DNA of 64,000 nt from Aralia elata (lineage: Eukaryota > Streptophyta > Magnoliopsida > Apiales > Araliaceae): the NCBI GenBank assembly GCA_034770075.1, contig CM068388.1, positions 22,910,294 to 22,974,293 of the forward strand, in the 5' to 3' direction. Below the pieces are notes generated by a model that ran no database searches, had not been told where the DNA came from, and was given only the letters and a program-made list of their open reading frames with translations. The stretch's first letter is position 1. Each line of letters opens with the position of its first letter. The position numbers were made by a program, and so were the translations under genes. This document shows positions 1 to 11,197 of the stretch, one piece after another.

Positions 1-444
1 GTGTCTCTACACCTAGTGCCCTAAAGCCATCTGGTTTGGGAGTCGCTGGCCCAACACTCGTTACATGGGTAACTCAGAGCCTAAGAAAACGAGCATTACA
101 GTAGAGGAGGCCCGAGCAGATTCGAATCGTGGCATGGGCTACTCGAGTAATTAAGCCTAAGGGGTGTCTCTGCATCTGGTGCCCTAAAGTCGTCTGGTTT
201 GGGAGTCACCGGCCTAACACTCGCTACATGGGTAACTCAAGCCTAAGAAAACGAATCTTGCGCAAGGTCAAGCAAAGAATGAATGGTGCAGACCACCAGC
301 TTGTCTCGAACCGTGGCCTTTGTTACTCGAGTAAGTAAACCCGAAGGGGTGTCTGTACACCTAATGCCCCAAAACCGTCTGGTTCGGGAGTTATTGGTCC
401 AAAACTCGTTAAATGGGTAACTTTGAATAGCCTAAGAAAACGAG
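1..444 (+). repeat. Three dispersed tandem copies of a ~93 bp unit
   Basis: A unit running from GTGTCTCT to CCTAAGAAAACGA occurs at about 1-93, 164-254 and 349-444. Starts are spaced 163 and 185 bp, with more variable sequence between. Each copy has 'gccctaaag', 'ctggtttgggagt' and 'catgggtaactc' in the same order. It belongs to the 3' untranslated part of the Tat/Ogre-like element. An open frame through it (129-338) is just the repeat read in one phase. Confidence 0.8.
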
Positions 445-1698
445 ACAAGTGAAGTGGGCCAATAAAGAGAAAAGATAAACATAAAAAAAAAAACTCTCGA
501 CCTTAAACAAGAAGTCATGGAAGAGAAACCCCTACTGAATGCTGCATCGCACGGTGCATTTGTCATATGACGTCAATCCTGCTAAGAACGTTGTCAAGAA
601 TGGAGACCGGATACCTTTGACGAGGGAAGGTAGTTCTTTTGAATTCGACCTCACTCACGTACAATGACCATGAATGTTTGAAGATGTTCTTACGATTTCA
701 TAACTCGTCAAATAGAAAATCATCAACTCACGAGGGATTAAAAAAAAAAAATAAAAAAATAACTTCCAATCTAGTACATTCACGGTTCACAACTTGCTAG
801 ATTGTGCGCTCAATAGATATTCAATTTCATGTGCTTTAATTGCATTTTTGTCGAGATTATAATATCTTTGTGTTGAGCTAACACTAACGGCCCGAGCTTT
901 CAAGTTTTGGCATTTGTTAGTCATCTGATATGCAGGATCTTGCAGAGCTGTGGATAACTCAGCACGGTCAACATCGCGAGTTTTCGATAGAAATTCGTGG
1001 CAGCGACACGCGCCAAGGCAGGGAAGTTAAGAATCGTGAAATGGAAGGAAGCTGAGGCTGTACAGAACTTCTCGTCATTGGGCCTCTCCCCAATCATGAC
1101 TATCACTGCCTCGACATCCAAATGATCCACATGCATGAGCATATACAAGGATGATATAATGCGGGACAGCAGCATATCGGCCAGCAGAAATGATCAAAAG
1201 GCCAAGGAGCCCAACATAGCTGTCAATCATCACAGAGAGCGAAACAGACTGCCTCAACTCGATGAAATGAAGACGACCAAGAACAGGCAGAGTACAAAAC
1301 CAATGTTGAAGTCTAGAAGCTACACTTCACGACGAGGCGTGATCCAGTCAAATGTTGGCAAACAACGACGACTGTCGAATCGTATCATTTGACTGAACAG
1401 GGGTCATTTCTATCTAAAGCATATGTTGTGCACATGCATCTGTCCATAACATATCTGCCAGATCATGCATAACATCTTTTTTCATGCATGCAGGTATGAT
1501 CAAAATGAAAATCTTCAGGAAAGTACAAGCACGTCGCTTTAAACCTCACAAATGATCAGAGTGATGGCTTTGCGGCATGGTACATAGACGATGTTGGTGG
1601 GAGATCCAGGACATGAAGCTGATCAGCCATTCCATTTAAAAAAAATAAAAAAAAATATAAAAAAAAGTAAAATAAAATAAAATAAAATAAAAAAAATC

Positions 1699-2113
1699 AA
1701 CGACCCTTGGGAAGAGCTGGTATCCAAGCAATCAATGACCCCTGGGAAAGCTGGTCTCCAAGCAATCAACGACCCCTGGGAAGGGTTGGTATCCAAGACA
1801 ATCAATGACCCGGGGAAGGGCTGGCATCCAAACAAGGAGTGAACCTGGGAAGGCATCCAAGCAAACCACAGCAAGGTGGTGAACAAACCCTGGGAAGGGC
1901 TGAGATCCACGCGAACCACAACAAAGATGGTGAGCACCCCTGGGAAGGGCTGATATCCACAAAAAGAAAAAAGACAAAAAAACAACAAACCCTGGGAAGG
2001 GCTGAGATCCAAGCGAACCACGGCAAGATGGCAAGCAACCCTGGGAAGGGCTGATATCCACAAAAAGAAAAAAAGACAAAAAACAACAAACCCTGGGAGG
2101 GACTGAGATCCAG
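1699..2113 (+). repeat. Irregular minisatellite (CCCTGGGAAGGGCTG units)
   Basis: A core of CCCTGGGAAGGGCTG followed by GATATCC or GAGATCC recurs about ten times, with spacers from about 35 to 65 bp. Some spacers carry A-rich runs (caaaaagaaaaaagac). Unit length drifts, unlike the regular array that follows. Long open frames on the minus strand here (1623-2257) are phase artefacts of the repeat, not genes. Confidence 0.85.
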
Positions 2114-2815
2114 ACAATCGACCGGCGACGATAACCGGCGATTACGAGATGGATGTCCAGCGACGAAAACCGGCTCCGACAAGATAACCAACCGGCGACG
2201 ATAACCGGGGGTTACGAGATGGGTGACTGGCGACGATAACCGGCCCCGACAAGACAATCGTCCGGCGACAAAAACCGGCGATTACGAGATGGATGTCCGG
2301 CGACGAAAACCGGCTCCGACAAGATAACCAACCGGCGACGATAACCGGGGGTTACGAGATGGGTGACCGGCGACGATAACCGGCCCCGACAAGACAATCG
2401 TCCAGCGACGAAAACCGGCGATTACGAGATGGATGTCCGACGACGAAAACCGGCTCCGACGAGACAACCAACCGGTGACGATAACCGGGGGTTACGAGAT
2501 GGGTGACCGACGACGATAACCGGCCCCGACAAGACAATCGTCCGGCGACGATAACCGGCGATTACGAGATGGATGTCCGGCGACGAAAACCGGCTCCGAC
2601 AAGATAACCAACCGGCGACGATAACCGGGGGTTACGAGATGGGTGATCGGCGACGATAACCGGCCCCGACAAGACAATCGACCGACGACGATAACTGGCG
2701 ATTACGAGATGGATGTCCGGTGACGAAAACCAGCTCCGACAAGATGACCAACCGGCGACGATAACCGGGGGTTACGAGATGGGTGACCGGCGACGATACC
2801 CGGCCCCGACAAGAC
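2114..2815 (+). repeat. 140 bp higher-order minisatellite, five copies
   Basis: Five head-to-tail 140 bp units, each made of two diverged ~70 bp halves. One half carries 'gattacgagatggatg' with 'gacgaaaaccggctccgac'; the other carries 'ggggttacgagatgggtg' with 'gacgataaccggccccgac'. The A-B-A-B order shows that a 70 bp ancestor duplicated, diverged and was then amplified as a dimer. It is GC-rich against an AT-rich background and ends just before the polypurine tract. Short minus-strand frames spaced exactly 140 bp apart are repeat shadows. Confidence 0.92.
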
Positions 2816-2989
2816 GATCATCAGCCTCGACACCCTTTTCTGAATGTTTTGCATCAATGGCATCTTGCGTTGCATCATAAATCATATGTGTTGCATCACG
2901 TATCCATTGTCATCCTTGTGCATTGTCATTCATGCATCGAGTGTCTTTTTCTTTATCCTGTTCATTTCATTAAACATTGCATGAACATG

Positions 2990-3004
2990 ATAAAGAGGGG
3001 CAGC
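2990..3004 (+). promoter_or_regulatory. Polypurine tract of the Tat/Ogre-like element
   Basis: Purine-rich ATAAAGAGGGG followed by CAGC directly abuts the LTR start TGTAGACACC at 3005. In LTR retrotransposons this primes plus-strand DNA synthesis, and its position defines 3005 as the start of the 3' LTR. Confidence 0.75.
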
Positions 3005-5050
3005 TGTAGACACCCAAATTTTGCGTTCCTTGTACTAACCATGACAGGAGGGCAAAATCGTCAATTGAACCGACTTGCGGGAGCGAAAGAGTGGGCACAA
3101 GTGCGAGCGCCCGACACCACCGCAATGTTTGGCGACTAGAGCTGACGTGACAATAAGGTCATCCGAAACAGACATCCCCGAATGAGGTGGCACGTCTCCC
3201 GGAAATTCCCGGACTGCAAAATACAAGCCTGTCGGCGAAAACCGACGTCACGACACGAGAAACGAGGTGCGGTTCAGAAAACGAGAAAATCAGTCCACCA
3301 AGCCGCGGATTGATCTGCGGCCAAACGATTAAAATAATGGTGGTGCGCACGGGACTCGAAACCAGGAAACCAGCTGAGTGCGATGGGGGGTGGCCAGCCA
3401 GCCGCAGATCAATCTGCGGCTGCCCTAAACCAGCCTATTTCAGCTCAGTTTCTTCATTTCATCCAGGGGTTCAGCAGCAGCAGCGGCGGAAAAAGAAAGA
3501 AAAAGAAGGAGAAAACAGCAAGCAAATAAGAGAAATCAAGAGAGAAAAGAGTGAGAAATAGTGAGCAATTGTACCCATTTTGTGAGATTACATTTCATAT
3601 TTTCTACTCTATTCAATACACAAATTCATACATATTGTGGGGATTATTTGCAAGGTGAAAAATCCTTTGTTTTAGCATCTTGTTTTACCATTTTTTGTTA
3701 AGCTTTTTGTCATCCAAATTATATTAAATGTAGTTGTTCTTGTATATTGTTGTGAATCCGTGGATTGAGGGCTATTAGTGAGGGTTCCAAATGGAACGAA
3801 ATTCCTCTTAATGGCCCGATGATATCCATTTGGTGAATTTTAGCTAGTTGTAATGATGTATTATGCATAGTTTATTTAGATTGTTATTTTTAGAATCTTG
3901 TGGGTGTGTAGCGATTTTGGATGTGAGCCTAGGAGCGCGACCCCGTGGTCCAAATCCGATGATGGACATCTTTTGATATATGTAATAAATTCGATGTACC
4001 TTTCATTGTAAATATGTAATCGTCGGGCCTTAAAACGACGCTAAGGCGAGAATCGTGTTTAAGGCCCCGTAATAGTGAAAGTATGTGATTGTGGGCGTTC
4101 GAGGTTATTTTGATGGCTTACATGCCCATGAATAGCCCCGACGCGTGTTTATGCTCGATTTGATTTATGAGACGAAATTGATTTCAAAGCTAAATGATAA
4201 GATTTTCATAAAATCAATCAAACTAGGCTATTAGCATCACGAGGTTAATAAATGGGAAGTGCTAATGAATGTCGATTTCTATTTCAAACGAGAAAGCTAA
4301 GGAAAATCGTTTTCAAATATCACAAGGAATGATTTTGTCAAATAATTGACGTTTTATTAAACCGTTGTGCATAGGGTTAAAGAGATTCTAGAAGTTGCCC
4401 ATCGTTTGAGTTACGAAAGCAACGTATAGATCTCGATTCCTATTTTGACAAAGGTTTAAAACTCCTGTTTTGCCAAAACGACACCTAACGAAAAATCTTA
4501 TAGTTTTTGACAATTAAAATCAAACCTTTCTTATAAAGAATCAAGCTTTCTCGTATAAATCGAAGGACATTCCGAAGCATTCTCAAATCAAAGCACGATT
4601 TTCCCTAAATGATTCTTTCATACAAACTCACCACAACATTCACGTAGGCACACACACACACATACGCGCATACACACACATTTCATGAATTAAAGGATAG
4701 GAGAGCATCAAGATTGCGGTAACCGTGTTTCACGGAAGTCGAGGGGTGCCTAACACCTTCCCCTCACTTAAGCAAGCCCCCGAACTCTATGAATCTCGAT
4801 TCGCAGACCAATTAATTCGGAGTCACATATGAGCCAGCGATTTATAAAAAACAAAAATTCGGATGAGTTGGTACATCCATTTCAAATATACCAACTGGCG
4901 ACTCTGGTTAATTGGCTCATCATAAAAAACGATCTTTCAAAACCCCGTCGACATCAAAGCCGACCCTTTTCCAAAAATCATCTAATCAAAAGGCTAAAAT
5001 CGGAAAAGGACCACATCGCGAAAGAGAGGCGAGAAACCGGCGTCGACACA
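3005..5050 (+). mobile_element. 3' LTR of the Tat/Ogre-like element
   Basis: A 2046 bp LTR beginning TGTAGACACC and ending GGCGTCGACACA, so it has TG...CA ends with an imperfect inverted terminus. It holds a CA-rich microsatellite near 4650-4680. Near its end comes the block 'gtgcctaacaccttcccctc', and at 4895 a TGGCGACTCTGG motif that resembles a tRNA-Arg-type primer site but lies inside this repeat. No partner LTR is in the window, so the right boundary rests on the terminal motif alone. Confidence 0.65.
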
Positions 5051-5480
5051 AAGTATGATTTATGTTTATTTAGATTGCTTCACAACTATTGTTCAGTTGT
5101 CGAAGAAATATGCCATGATTCTTGATTTTGTTGTTACTCAACTGTTATATTTGTTGAGCAATTGTATGCTCATTCTTACTTTAAATTAAATGCTTTCAGT
5201 TAAGCCCGAGACTGCCGAAGGTTCCCAAAGGGATAAAGGCAAAGGAAAAGTTAACGAGTAGGATTATATATATCCATATATGTAATAATTTTGGACTATG
5301 AAGGACTTATTATTATGAATGTTGTAATATTTATTATTATTATGATAGTTTATGATGTAATAGTTATATAACTTGGGTTTAGCGTAAGACATATTATAAT
5401 AATATAGTAATTATATTTATGTCAATATTATTGTGATGAATGGGTAGTCTAAAGGTAGACCCGGATTTGGGGGTCTTACA
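5051..5480 (+). mobile_element. LTR fragment ending GGGGGTCTTACA
   Basis: The end GGGTCTTACA (to 5480) is the mirror of the TGTAAGACCC start typical of large Tekay/Del-type LTRs, one of which starts at 6907. The upstream sequence is AT-rich and non-coding and abuts the Tat/Ogre LTR, which may have inserted into it. Its own start is not visible. Confidence 0.4.
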
Positions 5481-5520
5481 AATACCACCTCTTTTAGAAT
5501 ACTTCATCATCATCTTCTAC

Positions 5521-5875
5521 AATCCCACTTTATCGCAAAGCATCTGGCCATGGCCGAAGCTGCTAAAGAATTGAAAAACAACAAGTTTTCAAAGTCTTAG
5601 AAGCTCTTAAACAAGCTCCCCACCACTTGCAAACCAACTCGACCACCATTAAAGTTGTCCTCAAGCTCGAAACAGAAACTGACTCCATCTTCTCTGACGA
5701 CCCACTCATCTCTACCTTATCTCACCACCTTACCAACCTCAAATCCCTCACCCAAACCCCTCAAAACTCTCGTAGCCAACTCAACATTAACTCGTTCTTA
5801 ACTCAACAAGTTTCCTCCCACGAGATCTTCCAAGTCGTCGAATCCATCGAGTTCAAGACTAGATTTTTTTGACTT
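5521..5875 (+). pseudogene. Unidentified plant gene fragment (N-terminal part, frameshifted)
   Basis: From an ATG near 5550 a protein-like frame starts MAEAAKELK, breaks at an A-rich tract near 5578-5590, and resumes in another frame with KVLEALKQAPHHL. It then runs open through 5627-5872 with leucine- and serine-rich, helix-like sequence ending VVESIEF. Codon-like composition and continuity across one indel suggest a decayed exon rather than chance. I do not recognise the family firmly; it is vaguely like the N-terminal helical region of plant armadillo-repeat proteins. It sits between two LTR fragments, so it may be captured or stranded. Confidence 0.4.
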
Positions 5876-6092
5876 CTTCTTTTTCTTTGTCTTATTTGTT
5901 TTTATATAGAGTCTCGATCTAAAAGGAATCGATCACGATGATGGTGAAAAAAGAATCCAACGGCGATGGGTTATGGTGGTGCTAAAGTAATTTTTTCCTT
6001 ACTAGTGTGTTTTCCTCGAATGGTGGTGGTGGTTAGTTTTATAGTGGTGGTAGTTGGTTTAATGGTGATGGTACTGTGGTGGTGGGTGGTTC

Positions 6093-6195
6093 TGTAATAT
6101 CCAAATTTTTTTGTAAGAATTATAAATAGGATTGTAATTATAAAAGTAAATTTCAATGATGTTTAAATTATACTTTAGAATGTTATGGAAGGATA

Positions 6196-6254
<59 letters not shown>

Positions 6255-6860
6255 GCCCAAAATTCGGCCAAATTGAAAGTCAAGAGCCCATGTAGACTAT
6301 CAGCAACTCCTTACTTAGTCCTTGTACCTTCATTTGAGTTGTCAACCAAGTAAGGGTGAGATGTGGCCTTGTGTATGGCCCATGGTTTCAAATGAGAGCC
6401 TTAAGCATATTATTAGCCATTAAGTATGAGATTACTTGCAAGTAATGAGGAATTACCTTAATTAATCATGGGGGAGGCATTAAAAGATAAGAAAGACGGG
6501 GCAGCTTGACCAAAAAATGATAAGTCTTGGGGGAAAAATAGAAAACTATGTCTATAAATATGGGGAGCCAAGCTTCATTTCTTATTTTACCAATATAACA
6601 CCAAAGCTAAGAGATAGTGAGGGTGAAGAGAGAGGCTCGACTGAGGCAACAAGGAGAGGAAGAAAGGAGCCACCAAGTTAAAGCAAGAACAAAGATCATC
6701 AAGAAAGTAAAGCAAGCATACAATTAGGTATATATGACCTAAACCATCTAAAAATCCAATTTTCTTATAAAAGTTCTTATGCTATGAGATTAACTAAGTA
6801 CCATGCATGCTTAGACCTAAAACTAAGAGATCAAAGTTGTATAACCTTGGATCTTGAACA
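6093..6860 (+). mobile_element. 5' part of a Tekay/Del-like LTR (fragment)
   Basis: Begins TGTAATATCCAAATTTT, a typical plant Ty3/gypsy LTR start. It contains a TATA box (CTATAAATA, near 6552) and then transcribed-type leader sequence. It stops where minus-strand gag coding begins near 6862. A GT/AT microsatellite (6195-6251) lies within it. Confidence 0.45.
6195..6251. repeat. (GT)n(AT)n microsatellite
   Basis: About six GT dinucleotides pass directly into an uninterrupted run of AT dinucleotides. Simple-sequence repeat within the LTR fragment. Confidence 0.95.
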
Positions 6861-7733
6861 AAAATTTTGAAGGAGCAGCCAAAGTCGTTATTGCGTCGAC
6901 CCCATGTGTAAGACCCCGAAAATTTTAATAAATAGAATTTAATTTTCTTCTTATTATTATTTTAAACAAAAAGGTGTTAAATCGATAATGATAAAGTTAC
7001 TAGTGAAATGTGACAATTGAGATGTCTAGTAATAACGCTAAATCACTATTCACGCGATCACTATTCACAGGGTAGTATTCACGCTAAAACGATTTTATAT
7101 TTTCTTCGATCTTCGAATTACGTCATAACGTTTATATAAGCTGGATACGAAAATTATACGGTATAAATACGAAAGTACTATTCATACGAATATACTATTC
7201 ATTTATACAAAAAGTCAAACTAGTATGTCGGGGAATATTCCTTCTGTCGGATATAGAAAGTGATAGAAATTGGCGGCAAAACTTTAACCGATAACTGTTG
7301 AAATACCCGGTGATAAAAAGAATAGTAAAACGCGTTATTCCACAGTAGCACACGGTGTCGCACAGTGTTTTATATTATTGATTCAATAATTGATAAAGTA
7401 ACAATTGCACAATATCTTGATTCAATAATTGTTATAGTAGCATCTGCATAATATTTTTATTATTTGTCACGACACTATAACTCATATTATTTGATAGGAT
7501 ATTTTAGCATTATTGACAATATCTAGAAATTCTGTCAAAGAAAAGGGTTATTTAATTGCGCGCCATTTTTATGGAAGGCCCCCTCTTTCCTGGGAATAAT
7601 CTGGTTGTCAGTATTGCGAGTATATGCTATCTGTGATATTAATATATTTAACACAATAATACAGAAAAAGGGATTTATTATGATAATGGTGTTATTTTTA
7701 TAATGGTTTTATCTTTTTGATAATGGAAGAAAA

Positions 7734-7803
7734 AATGGATGGATGATATAAATGGAAGAAAAAATGGATGGATGATATAAATGGAAGAAACAATGGATGG
7801 ATG
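7734..7803 (+). repeat. 28 bp tandem repeat in the solo LTR
   Basis: A unit of GGATGGATGATATAAATGGA plus AGAAAAAAT, repeated about 2.5 times just upstream of the LTR TATA box. It lies in the expected U3 region and could modulate the promoter (inference). Confidence 0.8.
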
Positions 7804-7888
7804 ATATTAAAAGAATATGCCAAGGGTATAAGCATAATAAACCAAGAAAAATTGGAAAAAAGACCAAAATGCCCTCACCTTGATTTTC

Positions 7889-7898
7889 CTATAAATAG
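7889..7898 (+). promoter_or_regulatory. LTR TATA box
   Basis: CTATAAATAG about 1 kb into the solo LTR, followed roughly 30 bp downstream by a pyrimidine-rich ACTTTCTCTCTCTC segment. This matches a plant core promoter and marks the U3/R boundary. Confidence 0.6.
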
Positions 7899-8151
7899 GG
7901 AGAGTTTACTTAAGAAATTTTCACACCTTCATTGCTTACACTTTCTCTCTCTCTAAATTTCTTAAGTTCTCTTATTGTGCTAGGCTATTGTGAGTATTTG
8001 TGAGAATACTAGTATTGTCCAAAGTTAGTAAACTTCATAGAAAGTAACATCCAGTTAACGAAGGTAGAGAATATCATTTCTTTCATACTCATATATAATA
8101 TCATTTGCTTTCATTGTTCGTAAGTGATATTATACTCATAAAGGTTGTTAT

Positions 8152-8350
8152 TCATTCTGTATTAATTTGTGGGGATAACCTGTCCGTGCGGTATGCCTGG
8201 TGAATACCCTTCTGTATTCATTCCTTATTACTCTGTGGGAATAACCTGTATGTACGAGTGTCGTACCTGGTGAATACCCTTCTGTATTCATTCCTTATTA
8301 CTCTGTGGGAATAACCTGTATGTACGAGTGTCGTACCTGGTGAATAACCC
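8152..8350 (+). repeat. ~67 bp tandem repeat, three copies, in the solo LTR
   Basis: Units carry TTCTGTATTCATTCCTTATT, then a GGGATAACCTGT-like core and GTACCTGGTGAATA. The last two copies are almost identical and the first is diverged. Confidence 0.85.
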
Positions 8351-8839
8351 TTTGTATTCATTACTTATTAATCTGTTGTGAAAATAATCTGTCTACGCGA
8401 ATTATCGCATGACGGGTGAAAATCCATTTGCAGTTTCATATATTCTGTTATACTCGTATAACGTATCATTTCTTTTGTACTCTTTACGGGATATCTTTTT
8501 CTTTCACATTTCTCCATTTAAGATAAGAAATCTTTGTTTGTTTCCAAAACCTTATTTTTAAATGGAGAAAATCCCTGAAAATTAGTAGAATATCTTTAAT
8601 AGTTTGTGTTTCATCTAATATCTTCTCACTTGAATCTTTCTATTTCATTTTATACGTTATAGTTGAAGCATGAAATAATTTCTTGAATATCATTCTTGAA
8701 TTTGACTCCACAATTTGGTCATTGTGTTGACAATTTGGTCAATCTTCGACACTGATTAAATTATAAATCTTTTCTTATCCTTGATCTTACTATATTTATG
8801 TTTATATCATTGTCATCATCCTCATACTTAAATTGTGGT

Positions 8840-9215
8840 GATAGTTCTCTTTGGCCCGTAGTGCAAAGATGAACTGGTGTGACATGATTTTGACCAAACT
8901 GTGTATTGGTATAATCATGACCTTTGGCGTTACAGATAAAGGCTTCTGGTGAAAATATCTTTGGCCTGTAGTGCAAAGATGAACTGGCGTTTGGCGTGAT
9001 CATGACCGGTGGTGTTACAAATAAATATCTTTGGCACGTAGTGCAAAGAGAGGCTGTTAAAACTGTTGATTGGTGTTACAAATAAATATCTTTGGCACGT
9101 AGTGCAAAGAGAGGCTGTTGAAATTGTTGATTGGTGTTACAAATAAATATCTTTGGCATGTAATGCATAGAGAGGCTGTTGAACATGAATTATTGATTAG
9201 TGTTACAGGGACATA
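8840..9215 (+). repeat. ~62 bp tandem repeats in the solo LTR
   Basis: About five copies of a unit with ATCTTTGGC[A/C]CGTAGTGCAAAG and a trailing TTGGTGTTACA. The three central copies (from about 9020) are the most regular. Mid-LTR minisatellites like this are common in very long plant LTRs. Confidence 0.8.
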
Positions 9216-9690
9216 ATATTGGTGGTGATCCTTTAACTTATAGAAGATGGTAGATATTATAATCTACTTGACTCTTCTAATGGATTGTTCGTTCTGCTAC
9301 AGTTGTTGTTATTGAATAATATCTTTAAATCTCTGATTTATTTCGGTTGAAGGCTAAAGATAATTTTATTCTTCATTATCTTAGTCATGATATTTCCTAC
9401 TGGGCTATTTGTGCTCACCCTTTTTCTTTGTTCTCTTCAGAAAAATAGAGTGTAGCGGGGACTAGCCGGGGAATGGAGTGATGGTCCGAGACAATAGGAG
9501 TATCTCAATACATTACTATTAGTGTGGCAATAAATGTATTGAGAATTTAAGATGTATTTGTTTTGTGTTGTCGTATTTTGCACGACAAATATTAGTTGTA
9601 TATGGGAAAATTCGTATTTGTATTTGTGTTTTGTGGAATGTTATTGGCGACTCAAAATGGGTTGTGTGGACCTATTTTGGGGGCGTCACA

Positions 9691-9940
9691 CCATGGATTC
9701 CTGCTGCTCGTGATTGGTTCATTCTACTAGTTGGCCACTGATAGGTGTTAGCTGTCATTGTCTCTAACAACTCAAATGCTTCATCGAAATTTTTGGCCAT
9801 CAAAGCTCCTCCAACAACTGCATCTATTCTGGTGCATGTGTTACTAAACAATCCATTGTAGAAGGTTTGTACTTGTAGCCATTGAGGAATACCATGGTGT
9901 GGATATCTTCGTAACAGGTTGATGAGTGGTTTTTATACCT
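9691..9940 (-). pseudogene. Athila-type gag relic, split by the solo LTR (continues at 6862-6906)
   Basis: Minus-strand translation reads LLRRYPHHGIPQWLQ, then FYNGL, GGALMAKNFDEAFELL and TYQWPTSR, the conserved gag core of Athila-lineage Ty3/gypsy elements. The frame runs to the ccatg TSD at 9691 and resumes at 6906 as HGVDAITTLAAP, ending near 6862. About 95 residues of gag remain, without the flanking gag or any pol. The piece predates the solo LTR that split it. Recognition is from motif order; the join across the insertion is seen directly. Confidence 0.85.
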
Positions 9941-10214
9941 ACAGATCAAGTACTTTCGACTAGATGAATTTGTATGTTCTTAGGTAGTTTATGTTCATTT
10001 TTATGTGTTATACTGTTATTTTGTAGGAAGAGGCAAAAGTGGGCGAAATGGACATTTCTGGCCTGTAAATGGCAAAAAGCAATAAATTTCCCAGTACCGA
10101 CGCCACATTACCGATTTTAAGCTTGGTTCAGGCGCCACAACGCCAGTCATATTTGTCATTTTCCCTGTTACAGTGCCGCAATACCATTTTGTGCCCGAAT
10201 CTCGGCGCCGCAGC
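9941..10214. other. Unassigned repeat DNA flanking the CRM element (left side)
   Basis: Non-coding sequence with several 'gcgccgca' or 'gtgccgcaa' motifs. After removing the CRM element (10215-17084) it continues as gtgccagtaaattttccc (17089-17106), so the CRM element inserted into it. I suspect an LTR of Athila type because gag of that lineage is adjacent, but I cannot show this. Confidence 0.35.
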
Positions 10215-11197
10215 TGATAGACTCCACGGCACGCTTGCGTGAGGTGGTCGTCACCCGGATCGTTTCTAACAAGTTGATAGGATGGATAACTTGCAACACC
10301 TTAACCCCTTGCCTATATGTAGATGGTAATCTTGGTACAATTGCTTGTTTAGGAAATTTGCGGAGGATGAACACCAACGACACTTCGACCCCTCGCTTAT
10401 ATTGAAGCAATAATCTCGGTACAATCGACGATTGATGCGGTAGAAGACGCCACACATAACTATGAATGGTTGTATGATAAGTCAATTATGAATCTAAAAA
10501 GAAGAACTAAGGAACACTTAGGAATTCTTCAAAGAACCACAAGTAGAGAAACAAACTCACAATAGTATTGATAATCTGAAAATTGATATGAATGAATGGT
10601 TTTACAAGCCTAGCATCACTTGGTATTTATAGGAACTCATGGTGTGCTAAACCATCATCATAAGTCAAGATTTAACAACTAATCAAATCACATGTATCAG
10701 CCACCCAAAGAATTTAACAACCCAAAAACATGTGATGTGTTAAAAGTCCAAATCAGGCAACTATAAACTGATCAGCACATTGCAGGCTATTTTCACACCT
10801 GATAAGTTCCGAATTTGGACTTGGGCCAAGAATAAAAATTGTAGCCCTGGAGTTTCTAATGAATTTAGGCTTTTGAATCACCTCATTTGGAGTTCGGAAA
10901 CTCAAGTTATGGCCCAAAAAAGAACTGATATCAAACTAGTCCAAAGTGCGAAAATGCTGATTCTTTTGCAACGGTTCGGGTATGCTTGCTTCCAAGGTGT
11001 TTATGATATTTGCGTGCTTGTAACCCGTCTCTATAACCTCTATGCTCGATCCAACATCAGTCCATAATTTATGAATCATCCTGTTAAGTCCTTCTTTGAA
11101 GCGTTTAGCTCGTGCTCTCGTAATGGGTCCAAGTGGCATATGCAATGGATCCACTTGTGTTTTTTCAAGGGCTTGTGAGCTAAGTATGTCTTCATCA
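10215..11197 (-). mobile_element. 3' LTR of the CRM-type element (983 bp)
   Basis: On the minus strand it begins TGATGAAGACATAC after the polypurine tract and ends GAGTCTATCA. It pairs with 16109-17084. A minus-strand TATA box (TATAAATA, plus 10624-10631) is intact here but altered in the other LTR. The first ~260 bp encode the end of pol. By eye the two LTRs differ at many positions and by small indels, so the insertion is old. Confidence 0.9.

Larger units (their letters stand above)
1..5050 (+). mobile_element. Tat/Ogre-like LTR retrotransposon, 3' part (left end outside window)
   Basis: The 3' portion of a large Ty3/gypsy element read on the plus strand. It ends with minisatellite-rich untranslated DNA, a polypurine tract (2990-3004) and a 3' LTR (3005-5050). 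The LTR start TGTAGACACCCAAATTTTG and a repeat-loaded 3' untranslated region are features I know from the Tat/Ogre lineage. No gag or pol coding is recognisable in 1-3000, so the coding part lies to the left or has been lost. The stretch 451-1690 holds nothing I can name. Bases 5051-5055 (aagta) would be the right-hand TSD, but the left copy is out of view. Family assignment is inference; the PPT-LTR junction is seen directly. Confidence 0.7.
6907..9690 (+). mobile_element. Solo LTR, 2784 bp, perfect 5 bp TSD (Tekay/Del-like)
   Basis: Starts TGTAAGACCCCGAAAATT and ends GGGGGCGTCACA. The 5 bp ccatg occurs immediately before it (6902-6906) and immediately after it (9691-9695). No internal region is present, so this is the product of LTR-LTR recombination. 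Removing it joins an Athila-type gag frame in phase across the site, which independently proves both boundaries. It contains a TATA box at 7889-7898 and several tandem-repeat fields. Motifs such as 'aatcactattcacg' recur in the Tekay-like LTR at 52549, so the two are related families. Confidence 0.92.

Noticed and set aside
1623..2677. Long overlapping minus-strand open frames
   Set aside because: They run through minisatellite arrays, repeat every 70-140 bp and overlap in several phases; no protein family resemblance.
1..2815. CRISPR-like array
   Set aside because: Repeat units are contiguous or have non-unique spacers, and the genome is eukaryotic.
4829..5125. 98-codon plus-strand frame
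   Set aside because: Lies inside the Tat/Ogre-like LTR and has no motif; LTR-internal chance frame.
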